NCBI GenBank assembly: GCA_905221605.1
Contig: CAJNDS010002370.1
Coordinates: forward strand, 352,501-416,500
DNA: 64,000 bases
Reading direction: 5' to 3'
Origin: Symbiodinium natans
Taxonomy: Eukaryota > Sar > Dinophyceae > Suessiales > Symbiodiniaceae
Part shown: one piece after another, positions 47,770 to 60,398 of the stretch
Numbering within the stretch: the stretch's first letter is position 1
Layout: every line of letters begins with the position of its first letter
Position numbers and translations under genes: made by a program
The notes under the pieces: model-generated
What the model was told of the DNA's origin: nothing
The model's input: the letters and a program-made list of their open reading frames with translations, nothing else
Database searches by the model: none

Positions 47770-49285
47770 CTAGAAACGGTGGCATTTCAGTGGACTGGAG
47801 TCGCTTCATCTGGAAATCAGCTTGGCAAAGAGACAACAGTGGGTGACCCTTCCCATGGCAAATGAACAATCAGACCTGGCAAAGGTTAAGCCTGAACAGG
47901 GTTGTAGGCCTGGATACAGGGGTTGAGGTCACATTTGGGCTACGTTCGTGTCTAGAGCTGCCTCGGCCAGGCCCGGCACGCAAAAGGCTTTCAGGGTCTG
48001 GGGCTTGACTTACCCAGCATGTGCTCTGCAAGCGACCAATGCCACAGCTGGTGGGGTCTCAGCCTGCTCTTCCCGCCATGAAATTGGCCGTCCTGTCACC
48101 ACTGTTGCTCGACGGTCGGTTCCAGCAATGGGCCACTCTCTGCCCGGAAGAGAACAGAGATTTCTGTCAGCCTTGCTGACTGTGGGCAGGTTACATTTCA
48201 GGGGCCAGTGGGTTGGGGTGGGCCTCCCCGACTTTCGTGCCCCACCGAAACCCGCAAACTTGGCAAAAGGGGGCGGAGGCGCACGGCTTGCGGGGTCGCT
48301 GCAAGGGGATGTAGACTTAGAGGAGGGGAATCGGGGGGTGCCAAAACTTCTGATGCCTCCTGTGATTTTATGATGTAGCTATATACTGTATTCTACTTGC
48401 TTTCAACATGTCTAGGGGTTGTTTCCGACTTTTCGGCCAGCGTTTGTGACATTTGCTGCCGCTGTTCCTGACTCGTCTGTCCAGTCATGCTTTTTGACTC
48501 CGCCCGGACTTGGTTTCTTTTTTGCAGATTTTGCAGCCTCACCCAGAGCAGAGTGGCCGCGTAAAGCGTGCCCTTAGAGGCTTCGAGGCTGAGAAGCTTC
48601 GCTTCCCCCACGACCCTGTCTTGGATGCAGGTCATTCAAGGATTGATGGACAAGCAGACGTCTCAGCCATGGGTGTTGCACGTTGGACGTGGGGCTAGCA
48701 ACACAGTCCACCACGATCCCTTTGATTCTCTAGTAGATGGCTAAAGTTGGGTGCAAAGTTGCCGTACGTGGCATGAGCATCTTCAGAAGTGTAATCATGT
48801 CCAGGGTTGATCGTTGATCGTGACTACGAACTGAATGTTGCGCTCGCTGCATGAAACTCTGTCACCCCTTGGAGTGTTCCTGACTGCTCGAAGTAGCAAA
48901 GAAGCGAACCCATCCCATCGCCCAACTTCCACAACCGAGTGATGCTTGGCAGCACTGGCATCGCGACGCATTCGCACCAGATGACAGACGTATAGCGAGC
49001 ATGTCACAAACACGCATGTTCGCTCACAGAATCGTTGGTATCTTCTGGGCCGGGGCCAAGGACAATGGGCTGCAACCAGAGTACCAGCGCCGGAAGTGTT
49101 GGCAGGGAATCGAAGGCAAATGTCGATGAGCAAACCTACATGCCACTTGCACCGACTTGACCTTGCCTAGCCTTGCCTGCATGAGCTTGTGAGCAGCGCA
49201 TGTCTGTGACTCAACATGACATAGCCGAGGTTCCTCTGCAAGGTCAAGCTGTTGAAGCGTTTGCCCCAGGCCTGTCTCCGATAAG
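47770..49285. other. Uncertain coding and intergenic sequence before the kinase gene
   Basis: A frame at 47948-48373 has no recognised domain. A basic helical block (RVKRALRGFEAEKLRFPHD, about 48558-48612) may be a last exon of the upstream gene. The 5' untranslated region and N-terminal exons of the kinase probably lie after 49100. Confidence 0.35.
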
Positions 49286-52200
49286 ATGTCGGTTTCGACC
49301 ACTGCCGATGCCACAGCTGCAACATTCTGCGCAAGATGCGGAGTGCAGGATGAGCTTCCGGCCCTTGCGAAGTCTGCAACAGAAGTGGAGTTCAAGCCCG
49401 GCCAGAGCATCATCAAGCAGGGCGAGGAAGGAAATGAGTTCTTCATGATAAAGCCTCTCATCTTCATGATCTTCATGTGTGATGCAAATCTCTACAAGCT
49501 TATGTTGCTTGTGACGTCCGGGTTGTTGCATGCTGCGCCGGTGGCTCCGAGGAAGGGCACGGCTGATGTTGAGATCAATGGAAAGAAGGTGCTGCTAAGA
49601 TGACAGGGATGTCGCAACAAAATCTTTCGTGAGTATAGCGAGGCATGCATGACAATCCACTTCCTGTCGCCATGTTGGGAATGGATCCATGACTTGATGT
49701 TGCCTTTGTTTCCCTTATGGCGGGCTTTGGTCAGTATGCGCAGTGTGCTATGTTCCCATCCGACTCATCTACTGGGTGTCAGAGTGCTTTCCATGTTTTC
49801 CATATGTTTGATGTTTCTTGGCGTGGCGTGCGAATGATGCTGAATGCAGGTCGCCGGTCTCAAAGCTGGCGACTACTTCGGGGAGAATGCTTTGCTGCGG
49901 AACGAGCCACGCAACGCAACAATCAAGGCCAACTCCCAGGCCATAAGACTTGTCACTGTCGGCTGGTTCGCAGATAACCCCGAGAGCTGCATAACATCCT
50001 TGTGCTTCGGGTATAGTTTTCCAACCCTTGGAAATGTTGAGCCTTCCGTCGAGTAGTCTCTTGGGCATGCAGCGCATGTGGCAGAACCAGCATGGCTCGG
50101 TGTCGGCGCAGGTCGTCACGCTGAAGATCACACGCCAGGCTTTTTCCAGTGTCCCGGCTTCGTCAATGGCCCATTCCTGCAACGGAGCGGTTTTTGTTTT
50201 GAGCATGTTCTTGGACTCCGAAATTTGCATGGGGGGAGGCGAGTTGAAGACTGATTTAAACTTAACAACCGGACAACTACACTTCCACCTTCATCGGACA
50301 TTGCCATTGCTGTTGAAAGTGGAAGGTTTGGGTTTGCAAGACAAGCTGGAGTTCCCCAAGCGTGGAGCTGTTGGCGGCGGAGTTGCTGTTCAGGCTCCGG
50401 ACTTCGCCCCCAGAAGCAGAGGTAGGCGATTCTTTTTCTCCTCTGGGCCCTTAAGAGAGAGTTTTCGGGAGCAATGTCCCTACCTTTCGACAGCACTTTC
50501 CTGTTGTTTATGCCCCCAGCAAGGGTCGGGGAACTGAGGTGTTAGCGGCAGGAGCCAAGACAAACAAACTTGTGTCAGACTTCGGTGCAATCGTGCAACA
50601 GCTGCACGGCCCAAGACTTCTGCAGGCCGAGATTAAGCCGCCAAGCGAGAAGTCCACCGAGGACGTCCAGCTGCTTGGACCCGGGAATGCCTTTTTGTGG
50701 ATGGTTGCGAAGTCACAGAGATGCAGAGCGGCGTAGTGATTGTTTGCCGAAGTTTGCTTCTTCGCGTCGCACAAAGCATTATGACTACGTGTCGCGCCGA
50801 CTTGTCGCGCGTATCAGCTAAGGCTCATCAAGCAAGCTCTGCAAGCAAACACCAACCTGAACACCATTGCAAACCTGGATGAGGCCCCAACTGCTGGAGA
50901 TATCGCATTGAGAGTCCTGAGGAATTAGCACTGGCTTTGTCTCAGCCCTGCTGTCCTGAAGACTGATACATACCGACCAGGCTCGCATCAAGGCGATGTC
51001 CGATGTCATGTGGAAGGAACCCGTGGCCAAGGGCACTGCCATCATCAAGCAAAATGATTTGCAGGCATGGCCTGCAGGACGTTGAAATGCGTTTGCATGG
51101 TTACACGCTGAGAAGCGTTTGCATGGTTACACACAATGACTGGGGGTCGGAAGCCTCTCCCACATTCGCGTCTGGCTGTCCTGGCCTTTCGACGCACGTT
51201 CCTGAAATGGTCCTGACAGGCAGATTACTTCTACATCGTAAAATCCGGCAGCTTCTCCATTAGCAAGGCGGAAGATGTCAAGGAAGGTCAAAGTCCTGTG
51301 GCTGCAGCAAGGGAATTCTGCAACTTCAGTTCCCTACATTTGTAAGAAGTCCATGGCCTGGCCAAAATCCGGCGAAGGGTGAAGGGCAAGTCCTGTGTGC
51401 GACTAGGACCACACCATGGCATGATATTTGTCACGTTCTGCCACTATCCCTTCAAAATACATGTGGCGGCACTCATTATCTCCTGTTGCTTAGTGTTTGT
51501 TTGTTTTTTTCCAAGTCATTCGCGGCAGTGTGCGGCCAACACAACTCCAGGTGTCGAGTCTGCAGCTGCTGCGCAGCTGGGCTCAGTGGAGGCGCGGGGC
51601 CAGGACTTTCTCAGAACGCATCAGAACGCCATCTCACATCAGCTCAAGCTGTGTGTCAATGTGTGTCATTTGATTTCCCTCTTCTGGGGGCTATATGACT
51701 GCGCGGACTTGGGGTGTTCGAGAAAGTAGAGAAGAGGTCCTCAGGTCCTCAGATGCCTCACATCGTATGATTGTGGTCGGTGCACAGCCTGCAAACGAGG
51801 CTGGAGGCAGCTTTGGCGAGCTCGCGTTGCTTTACTTCGCACCTCGAGTGGCCTGACCTTTGTGGAACAATAGCTGAAACAGAGCATGCTTAAGGTACGT
51901 ACACAACACTTCGAATGCTTGCAGGGTTCCGCACATTCAGTGCACGAGGCTGCAACGATCACAGCGAACGTCGACTCCGAGGTTTTTGTGACTGCGCGAC
52001 AGCAATTCAAAGAGCCATGGCCAAATTGCAGTTCAGTTGTTCGTGCGATTCCACACACGCCTGTCCCTGCGCGCACATGTCCAAGGAAATTCTGCTTCGC
52101 GCGAACGAGGCGGAAACCAAGCAAAACTTGGACTACGTGGGTCGCTGCGAAGTGTTGCTAGTCTGACTTCATCCAGGCACGTATTGAGACCACTCGAAAC

Positions 52201-55200
52201 TTCGTTAAGACATTGAAGACATAGCACTGCTGTAGCTCTAGACGGCAAAGGTTGCTAGCGCGCACTCAGTAGCCCTCCACTTGGGGGTCGATGCTCTAGG
52301 GCTGCATTGCGTCCATCATTGTAGTGTCTTGCCCAGGTTCTCAGCAGCCTTGAAGGATTCCGAGAAGAAGGAGCTGGCTGCGGCCATGCATGAAATGACG
52401 TTCAGCAAGGACGAAACCATCTTCGAGCAGGGCGCCACTGGGACTGTTCGGACACATGGAATGTCCTCCTCAAAGCCTCAGGCTGCAAATGCTTGCAGCG
52501 CAGCGAGCTGGGAGTCTGCAAGCAGAATTTCTTGAGTGATCCTCCCACTCAATCATCGAGTTCAAGCTTTGTTAAAGAGATTGATCCTTGCATCAAGGAG
52601 ACAGGCACACAGTTCTTCCTGCTAGTCGAGGGATCTGTGGTTGTCCTGAAAGATGGCAAGGCAAGGCCGAGTTGTTGGGTTGCGGAAGTCACCACGGCTT
52701 TGCATGGCATGTGATGATTTTCATTGCGCAACAGGAAGTGGCAAGTTTGCGAGCCACTCCAGAGAAGGCGCCGTACTTTGGAGAGAAGGCGCGATGTCCA
52801 GGCAGTAGGCTACGCCCATCAGATCCGGATTGAGTCGAATTGCCTGTTGTCATGCTGAGGAGCTGTTGCATGCAAAGGGCAATATCTTAATTTTGTACTC
52901 GCTACGGCTGCTCTCGAGTCACACTGGCCGCTTTTAAGCACGGTTCAGCTTGCAAAGCCCGGCAAAAGGCCCTCGAGAACAAGGAGCCCAGGGCAGCCAC
53001 AATCAAGGTCACGTCCAGTCGAGCGAGGACGCCGCTCAGCGCAGCCTTTTGAATGTCTCAGGTGTCTTTAGATACTTTCGATAACTTTAGATGATGTTTT
53101 CTGGATTGCCCACATGCTTCCGAACTTACGGGGCGCCGGCCTCTGCCCACATGCCGGACTTGAGTAGCCCCTGTGTGCTCCATTTGAGCGCTTCGTTCGG
53201 GGCCGCATGTTTCTTCAAGAACGCATTTGGATGTCGCAGAGGGGGTGCTGCAACATACAGGCAACATGCAGGGCTCATGGTGTTATCTTATTTATCTTGT
53301 CCGTAAGGGCTGCTCGCAACTGCGGAACCCTGGAGACTCCTTAGTCCAACGACTCCCGTCACCCAGCACGCCCTAGAATCCTCACGACGTCTCACAGCAC
53401 TATGCCATCTCAGGTTGTGGGTGGATAAGGAGACGTTCGAGGTCTGCAAGCTTGGGGTTGCTGGAGATGGTGATTGGGATTTTGCAGGTCTCGCGAGCTT
53501 CCAGCTTGTGCTGTTCAGGTCCTTCTGGGTTCCCTCAGTGAGCTCATCAAGCGCGGCAAAGATGGCGACACTGTTGTGGCCAAGTCCGTCGCACCCACCG
53601 CAGCCGAGCCTCGCCCGGCAAGCGAGTTACAGCTTTTGCAAGCCAAGAGAAACCCAAGTCCAAACATGTAAATGGGAGTGGGCGTAGACACTGGTGGGCA
53701 GGGAGCTGGCGGCTAGCACAAGATTCTGAAAATATTCGCTTTTATTTGTCAGAGACATTCAGTATCTTTTGGCATTTGTTTGTCAGTGAATTGATCTTTC
53801 GCACCATCAGCTTTGCAAGGATGCCAAGCGCTTCGGGGTCATCAAGTTCGCGGATCTCAAGAAGCCACTTGTAGGAAGCCAACCCCGCCTTGCCCAACTG
53901 ACCTAACTTGAGCTGCCAGACATTCCACAAATGCTGTTCTCCGATTTCAGTTTTTACTGCCGGCTCGTGACACTCATGTTTGCCAAATGTCACTGAGGCA
54001 CGGCTTGTTGGGCTGTGGAGGCTTCGGAGCTGTGGAGCTCGTGGAAGAGACCAAGACCGGGAACATGTTCGCCTTGAAGGCCCTTAGCAAGGGATACGCT
54101 GCCAAGACGCACTGATCGCAGCAGTCGGTCTGCAGCATTGGCGAATGACTTAAGAAATATTTTTCTTCGATGGCACAGCCATCTTGAATTTAGGTTGTCA
54201 AGAGCGGTATGCAAGCCAGCGTCATGAGCGAGAAGAATGTGCAGCTGACACTTGGCAAGCAGTTGCCCGCAAAATTAGCAGCAGGAATCCAGCGTAATTA
54301 GCCTGACAAGCAGCTGCGCATGTGCCGCAAGGATGTGTGACTCCCCATTCATCGTCAAGCTTTTCGAAACGTATAACTCACCAGAGCATTTGTACTTCCT
54401 CCTGGAGCTGGCACTCGGTGGCGAGCTCTATGCCACTTACAACAAGCGCAATATGTGGGGCAATGAAGCATGTGCAAAGTTCTACGTCGCTGGAACAGTT
54501 CTTGCCTTTGAGCACTTGCATGGCAAGAAGATGCTTTGCTACAATGGCCCGTGGAAGGGTGACATAGGGGCTCCCTTCCATTCGCTTTGTGTGTGTGTGT
54601 GTGTGTGTGTGTGCATGTCCGTGTGTGTGTGTGTATTGCTATTCTTCGGAGCTCCTCAGAGCTTCGTCAGTTAACCCAGGATCGTTTTCCGAGACCTGAA
54701 GCCCGAGAATCTCCTACTGACAGAAGAGGGCAGGGTAAAGCTCACAGACATGGGCTTAGCGAAAGTGATCTTTGGCCCCTCAGCAAAATCTGGCTTTCAA
54801 CGGAAGGATGATGGGGTCTACAGTGAGTCTACAAACGGCACATGTTGACAACTTAGGCAAGACGTACACGACCTGCGGCACTCCGGACTACTTTGCTCCA
54901 GAGCTGATTGCTTCCAAAGGGCACACTCACGCAGTGGACTGGTGGACGCTGGGCATCCTCACCTTTGAGCTCATGTCAGGCCACCTCTGCAGCCATGCGC
55001 AGCCCAAACTCGTCTAAACTCTCCCCTGACTGTTCTAAAGGACGGCAGAGGATTCCGATTTGCCAACCCTGCCAGGACACCCGCCCTTCGAGTCGGCCAC
55101 GCCCATGCAGATTTATGCAAAGGCCACGAAACAGTCAACTGAATGAGAGCAAGCTCCTGACACCTGTGTCCATCCCGGCCAGTGGCACAAGTAGCATAAT

Positions 55201-55841
55201 TCCGTCAAGGTACAGAAGGGAATCAACGCAGTCGTTTTCCCCAAGAAGCTGAAGGGCGATGTGGAGACATTGGTCCAAAGCTGAGCAGCAAAGCACTGCG
55301 CAAAAAGCATCTCCGAAGCTACAGCCGCATGCAAACTGCTCCTGTGTGGTGCTGCCGCCTCGTGAATGTACAGGTGAAGGGTCTTTGCAACAGCAATCCC
55401 ACCGAGCGCCTGGCAATGAAGAAGGGAGGCCTATTTGTGTGAAGTTTGCATACTTTACGGCACGCAGATACCCGAGTCCGTCAGATTCCGTGTACGATCC
55501 AAGATGCCTCCTCTGTTGGCCAGGCATCCAGAACATCAAAACGCAGAAATGGTTCGCAAGCTTCGGGTGGAGTGACATGGAAGGTCTGTCAATGAAGCCT
55601 CCTTACGCGTGAGCCTTACACACACGAGCAATCGCGAGCTAAGTAAGCTAGCTGGCTGCCGAACAAGCGAACTCATGCAGGCAGGACCGAATCGGACCGA
55701 ACATGAATGATCAAGGTGCCCACAGTGAAGAGCAAGAAGGACATGAAGAACTTCAGCGCAAACAAGGAGGACATGCCCCCGCAGATTCCGTACAAGGATC
55801 CCAAGACCGGATGGGACAAAGACTTTGCCACCAGCGCCTAA
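49286..55841 (+). CDS. Cyclic-nucleotide-dependent protein kinase, PKG type (about 30 exons)
   Basis: An AGC-class Ser/Thr kinase held inactive by its own cyclic-nucleotide-binding (CNB) domains. Resolved exons: 49348(or 49286)-49453, 49553-49588, 49850-49939, 50112-50138, 50322-50393, 50626-50669, 50823-50883, 50981-51064, 51220 to about 51310, about 51555-51600, about 51768-51847, 51949-52011, 52086-52155, 52337 to about 52440, about 52605-52660, 52735-52788, 52969-53024, 53414-53441, 53519 to about 53650, 53820-53863, 53998-54097, 54194-54246, 54332-54532, 54680-54774, 54857-54979, 55076-55122, 55210-55272, 55374-55428, 55524-55606, 55716-55841. CNB pockets are [35 protein letters not shown] and PYFGEKA-PRAATI. 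Kinase motifs are [43 protein letters not shown] and DWWTLG. The C-tail [14 protein letters not shown] leads to TAA. DMG replaces DFG. The true start may lie upstream of 49286. Confidence 0.92.
51083..51132 (+). repeat. 18-bp direct repeat in kinase intron
   Basis: GCGTTTGCATGGTTACAC occurs twice, 28 bases apart (from 51087 and about 51115), in the intron between the exons ending at 51064 and starting at 51220. Confidence 0.85.
54586..54636 (+). repeat. (GT)n microsatellite in kinase intron
   Basis: Two GT runs split by GCATGTCC. They lie in the intron between the exons carrying the helix before the catalytic loop and the catalytic loop itself. Confidence 0.95.
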
Positions 55842-57921
55842 ACTGCTGTGGCGATCCCAGGCCCGTTGGTCCGTGCTTGTTGGGACAGTCATGTCGAGAC
55901 TTCGGAACTCAAGAAGTATAGTAGGTAAGAACATGCACCTGCATGCTACCATGTATCGCATGTGAGATGTGCGAGCCCTGGAGGTGGAGAATGGCGTACC
56001 GCGTTCGCGTGGCCGACATTCTCTGAGTGCAGGTGACATCTAGCGACTTCAAGTCTCTGTAGATTGCTGCAGAGGACGACCTATCGCTATCCCAGCCTGA
56101 ACTTTACAGTAAGTATTCCCCACTTCCACTCGGCAGCGCCATTCTTGATGGCACAGCCCACAGGCATGCATGGACGCATGCACAAGTTTCACAAGGGCAG
56201 CTTCGGGCTTAGGTGAAGGCTGAGCAAACGTGTCGAATATGGCTTCCTACATATGGCTTTCTACCCATGTCCTACCACAAATTCTTGGCCTCTTGCCGCA
56301 AGAACAGCCTCATGTGCACTGCTGCCTCAAAGCTAGGCTTAATCCTGGAACGGCAGCCACACGGCAGATGCGTTCCTTGGCTACGATTTACACAGCTTTG
56401 AAAGCAAGCTGCCACGCACGCTGTCCACTTTTAAGCGATAGCTTCATTTGCACCTGCAGCTTGAGAATGGAAAGTTGTTTAAACACCTAGCATCTTCGAC
56501 ACCTGGAGTGGACCGCAAGTGCGCATGTAAAGACATGCGCACGGGATGTGAGCTCAGTCTCATCTTTCCCGGACGAGTGACATTAACTTCGGACTGCTCG
56601 CATCCTTGCGGTAATCGCATCTCCTTGAAAAGGATCGTGCTCAATCGTGCTTGGTCTTGCAGCTGCTGCTCACACCACCAATGGCGCAACAATAGCAGGC
56701 CATCGGGCCAGTGGACACTCAGGCTGGTGGATGCCGTTCCCAATTCTGAACAGCACACACAAGCGACAGCCACAGTGAAGAGAGCCGGCTTTCGTAGCTC
56801 ATCGTTGCACGAGCGGCTTGCTTCGCCCTTACAACATGTTCAAGGTGCAGCTCTTCTATGCCTGCGGCCGATTTGCGCTTCACAAGGTTGCGGCTGCTAG
56901 TTCCAACCGTGTCACCATCTGGCTCGGGAAAGCCGTCATGCTGCGAGCAGGAGCCGTTGACCCGAGCTTTGGCAGGATCATTGCGTACAAGTGTGGCCAC
57001 ACTGCCCGTTACTTAATGCTGTGTACGGCCGCTGTTGCCTGCCATGGCACAACATCCGCCAGCCATGCAGGGCAGTAGCTGAAGTGAGCACAAATTTGCC
57101 GCGCAGGTCCTCGCAGCATGTAGCGAACTGTTTGCTTACAATCTCGCGGCTTTCACTCTGCAAGGACGAGCCGGGATCACAGCTGTGTGATTGCACGTTT
57201 TGGGCGGAAGTGAGTCGTATCATATTACAAGTGGCATAAGTCTGACCAGGTTCGCTGCACTGCTCGCTGCACTGCAGGACACGCTCAAACGAGATCGATT
57301 GGATTAATTCTTCAGCGCCGCATGTGCATCGCCAACTTGTAACTATTGGTTCGCAGGCTCGCCTGCTCAGAAAAGACGTTGAGTTCGAAGTGCAGCAATT
57401 GGCTGAGACCTTGGCACACCCATTCCCAAGGTAGCTTGGCATCACTGCGAAACGGAGAGAACAAAGTAAAAACACAGTGATACAAAGTGCCAAGGCCAAC
57501 TCACTGCATGCGATTGCCGGAATCCATGGTGATGGCGCCAAGCTCCCAGGGTGCCAGAACGAGCTGGGCAGCGGAAGCTCATGGCGGGTCCACTCAATCC
57601 TACTCGTGTTGCTGGTGCTGGTGCTACGATGACGAGATATTACGAGCACTTCCACACTTTCCGCTTATGTGCATGAAATCGTGCAACAAACCCTTGATCA
57701 TGCACATCTCTTGCCCAGGCCACGCCGGGCTGGGTTTTCATGTTGCCCCCTTTCGATGTGCATTGCCACTGTTTGTCGTAGGGGCCGGGCTTTTTGTCCA
57801 TAGATGCGTGGCAACTGAAATGCCATATGCATGTGGGCGATTGCCATTTATTGTCATAACGCCTCCTGTCCATGCATCTACAGCTTAGTTAACATTGCTG
57901 CTCATCATGGGTTGAGCACGC
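55842..57921. other. No firm gene
   Basis: Starts after the kinase stop codon. Frames such as 56448-56900 and the minus-strand 56978-57655 lack motifs. A frame at 57487-57888 is Cys/His-rich but unassigned. Confidence 0.35.
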
Positions 57922-58683
57922 ATGGCTGCATACAAGTTCGCTAAGCTCGCTCTTATACTTATGATATTTCATACGGCCGCTAGTTCGTCGGCAGAGCCCG
58001 AAGAGATCGACGAAGGATGTCCCCGACAAAGATGGCACAACGGCATAATTTACGATTCAGCTGCCGCTGCTTTGACCCAAAAGCTTGTTCGGCAGCTCCA
58101 CATGTTGAGAGTGTGGAGCAGAAATGCTACAGAACACACTCAAATCATTCAAGCAAGTGCAGCATTGGTTCCAGCAGGGAGGGAGGGCTCGCACGAAACC
58201 ACAGACATCCCAAATCCCCGGGCCCCAAGTAGTCTGAATCCAGCTTCTGTTAATCCAGCTGCAAGGCATGTCCTCAATGTGCATTTTTGCGAATATATTG
58301 TGAGGCGCCTGTGCAGCTGCACCCGGTTCCTTTGCAGTTGCCTCATGTTGCACTGTCAGCTGACGCCTGTGCCTTGGCCACACAGTGCAGCGAGGCCGGT
58401 CCCAGTCGTGCAGGTTCTCATAGACCACGTGGAAAAGTTAGGCAGGAACAAAAGTGTGCCAGCTGATAGTGGACAAAGCAGCAGCAGCGATGATCTGCGC
58501 ATGGCAGAATATGAAGTTGCTACCGGCAATACCGACCGGACCTCACCAGAAGCATGCGTCCAGAATGCAGGCCCAACCTGGGCACAGCATCCGCAACTCA
58601 TGGTCCCAAGCTCAGCTCGGTGCGTCCTAGAATCAGGCGCAAGTGTGCAGCACGGGGCCAAGCCGTCTCATTTGCCAACATGA
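57922..58683 (+). CDS. Putative secreted or membrane-anchored protein, 253 codons
   Basis: The frame opens MAAYKFAKLALILMIFHTAA followed by SSSAEPEE: a short basic N-end, an apolar core of about 14 residues and a small-residue cleavage region, a textbook secretory signal (residues 1-24). The mature part is acidic first (EEIDEGCPRQRW), then Ala/Leu-rich. A Cys-rich hydrophobic patch follows near residues 128-150 (CEYIVRRLCSCTRFLCSC), which may be read-through of an intron. The rest is Ser/Asp-rich and looks disordered. No family is recognised. The signal peptide is the only strong feature; the frame after residue about 90 may not be all exon. Confidence 0.45.
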   Translation: MAAYKFAKLALILMIFHTAASSSAEPEEIDEGCPRQRWHNGIIYDSAAAALTQKLVRQLHMLRVWSRNATEHTQIIQASAALVPAGREGSHETTDIPNPRAPSSLNPASVNPAARHVLNVHFCEYIVRRLCSCTRFLCSCLMLHCQLTPVPWPHSAARPVPVVQVLIDHVEKLGRNKSVPADSGQSSSSDDLRMAEYEVATGNTDRTSPEACVQNAGPTWAQHPQLMVPSSARCVLESGASVQHGAKPSHLPT

Positions 58684-59480
58684 TTAGAAGGATCGATTGC
58701 AATGGCGTGCGCATGCCATGTCTGCTGCAATGAGCGTATTGCAGTATTGTCACAAGGCTCGTAAGCTATTGGCGCTGGCAGTTTGAGCCACGCAGACATA
58801 TACCTGTCTACCTGACAGAGATGAAGATGACGTTTTAAAGCAGGGAGGGTCTCACTAGCGGGACTTCCGCAACCATGATGCGGCGAGTGTTTCAAGCAGC
58901 ACTGCGACACGAGCCACGAGCTTAGAGCTGCAGCTCATCGGCTTTGCGGGAACGCACGAGAATCAGTGGGGTATAGTAGGGTCGAAGTCGAACGCTCACT
59001 TTCGGAGACGACCGGCCGGGTTTGTTGCTGCGAGGCGATCCTATGGGGCGCTGTGGCCTAACATGCTTTCGTCTTGCAGCACAGCACGTCACACAGGTCT
59101 GCCATCTTATGGCTGTAATGTTCTTGCTTTGCGCTTCTGCTTAGGGTCACTTGTGAGCTGTAGCCCGTGGCTGCAGGCATTGGTTGGGGGTCACGGAGAA
59201 CCGTGCACACCTCAATGCTTTCATTTCGAGTTCCTCAAATCTCTTCGGACGGAGAGGTTTAGGCCTCAGCGATCAGACTGCATAACTTTGCATCTCCTGG
59301 GGCTCCTGGATAGTTGCTGTAGTGGAGCAGGTGTCGATTGCCGACATCCTCAGTTTTTTGCACAGTGCTGCTTCGGCCGAATACTGACTTACCGACAAGT
59401 AATTAGTGGTTCAACAAATCAAAAGCAAGCATCGCATCGTGCAATCTGCAGTGGATGCCAATGCAGATTTCTCTTTGTAA
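58684..59480. other. No firm gene
   Basis: Frame 59063-59617 is Cys-rich without a known motif. I see no repeat of note. Confidence 0.35.
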
Positions 59481-59492
59481 CCATGAAAGGAG

Positions 59493-59990
59493 GTGGTTGG
59501 CAGCTACACAGGCCCCCAGTCTGTGCATGCATTTGGGATGTTGCGATATGTTCGACAAACGCAACCCCTAACTTTGCACGTCCCAGATATCACTTCTCCT
59601 TCCTCCGACCTGGCTGATCAAATGCTTCTGATGGAGCAGGCTCGCTCGCGCAGCTTTGGGCTCATGTTTTCTAAAGAGATGTCGAATGTTGAAATGGAGT
59701 GTGAGGCAGACCTGAACCCTCACGACACGATGAGGCTTTGGGGGCTCTTTGTCTGTGCCATCTGAGCTTCATTGCGTGATGCGTGTTTGAAGCCGTATGA
59801 ATGCCGTGAGGCTTCAGGATGCCAAAGAGCTCCTGGAGCAGTTTGGGGACGCTGGGACAGAACACGACATGTTCGATGCCAGGAGGCGGCAGCGCGGCTT
59901 GAGTTGAGTTGATCCAAGGCCACCTTTGAGGCATTCCAGGAGTTCCTGGAGTCGCGTGTGGCTTGCTCCGTTGTTTAAAATGTGGTTGGA
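59493..59990 (+). CDS. Helical exons of unknown gene
   Basis: Three blocks: DQMLLMEQARSRSFGLMFSK and EADLNPHDTMRLWGLF (about 59618-59750), RLQDAKELLEQFGDAGTEHD (about 59808-59870) and KATFEAFQEFLESRV (about 59921-59962). They are regular amphipathic helices in consistent + strand order. Between them are AG|G acceptor-like sites. No domain is recognised. Confidence 0.4.
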
Positions 59991-60398
59991 GGTTTGTACG
60001 TTGGAGCGTGCAGCGGCCGAGGCATGTGGTGTGGGATCTCTGCGCGAAGACAGTGAAAGCTCCGACGCGCCGTGTCACCTGCACGATGCTTCCAGATCAA
60101 ACCCGAAAGTCGGAGCACGTCGGCCAAGAAAAGATCGAGTCTTGCGGCGCGGCATCGTTTTTGAAGCAGCTTGGACACTGCCCATGCTTCCCGCCAAGGC
60201 GTCTGTTGCCGTTTCCTGTGCTCGCCTACAGCCCTGCGCTGGGATGTCCAGCACAGCCGCAAAGCGTAGTTGCACAGCGCGACTTCACTTTTCAGGCACA
60301 GCTCCGCCACGTTGTTCTCCCTGGTGAGCCAGACGGTCGCTTGCACAGAAAGTTTGCCAGCCTCAGGCGATGGCGTCACTTGTTGAAGCTCTCTACAT

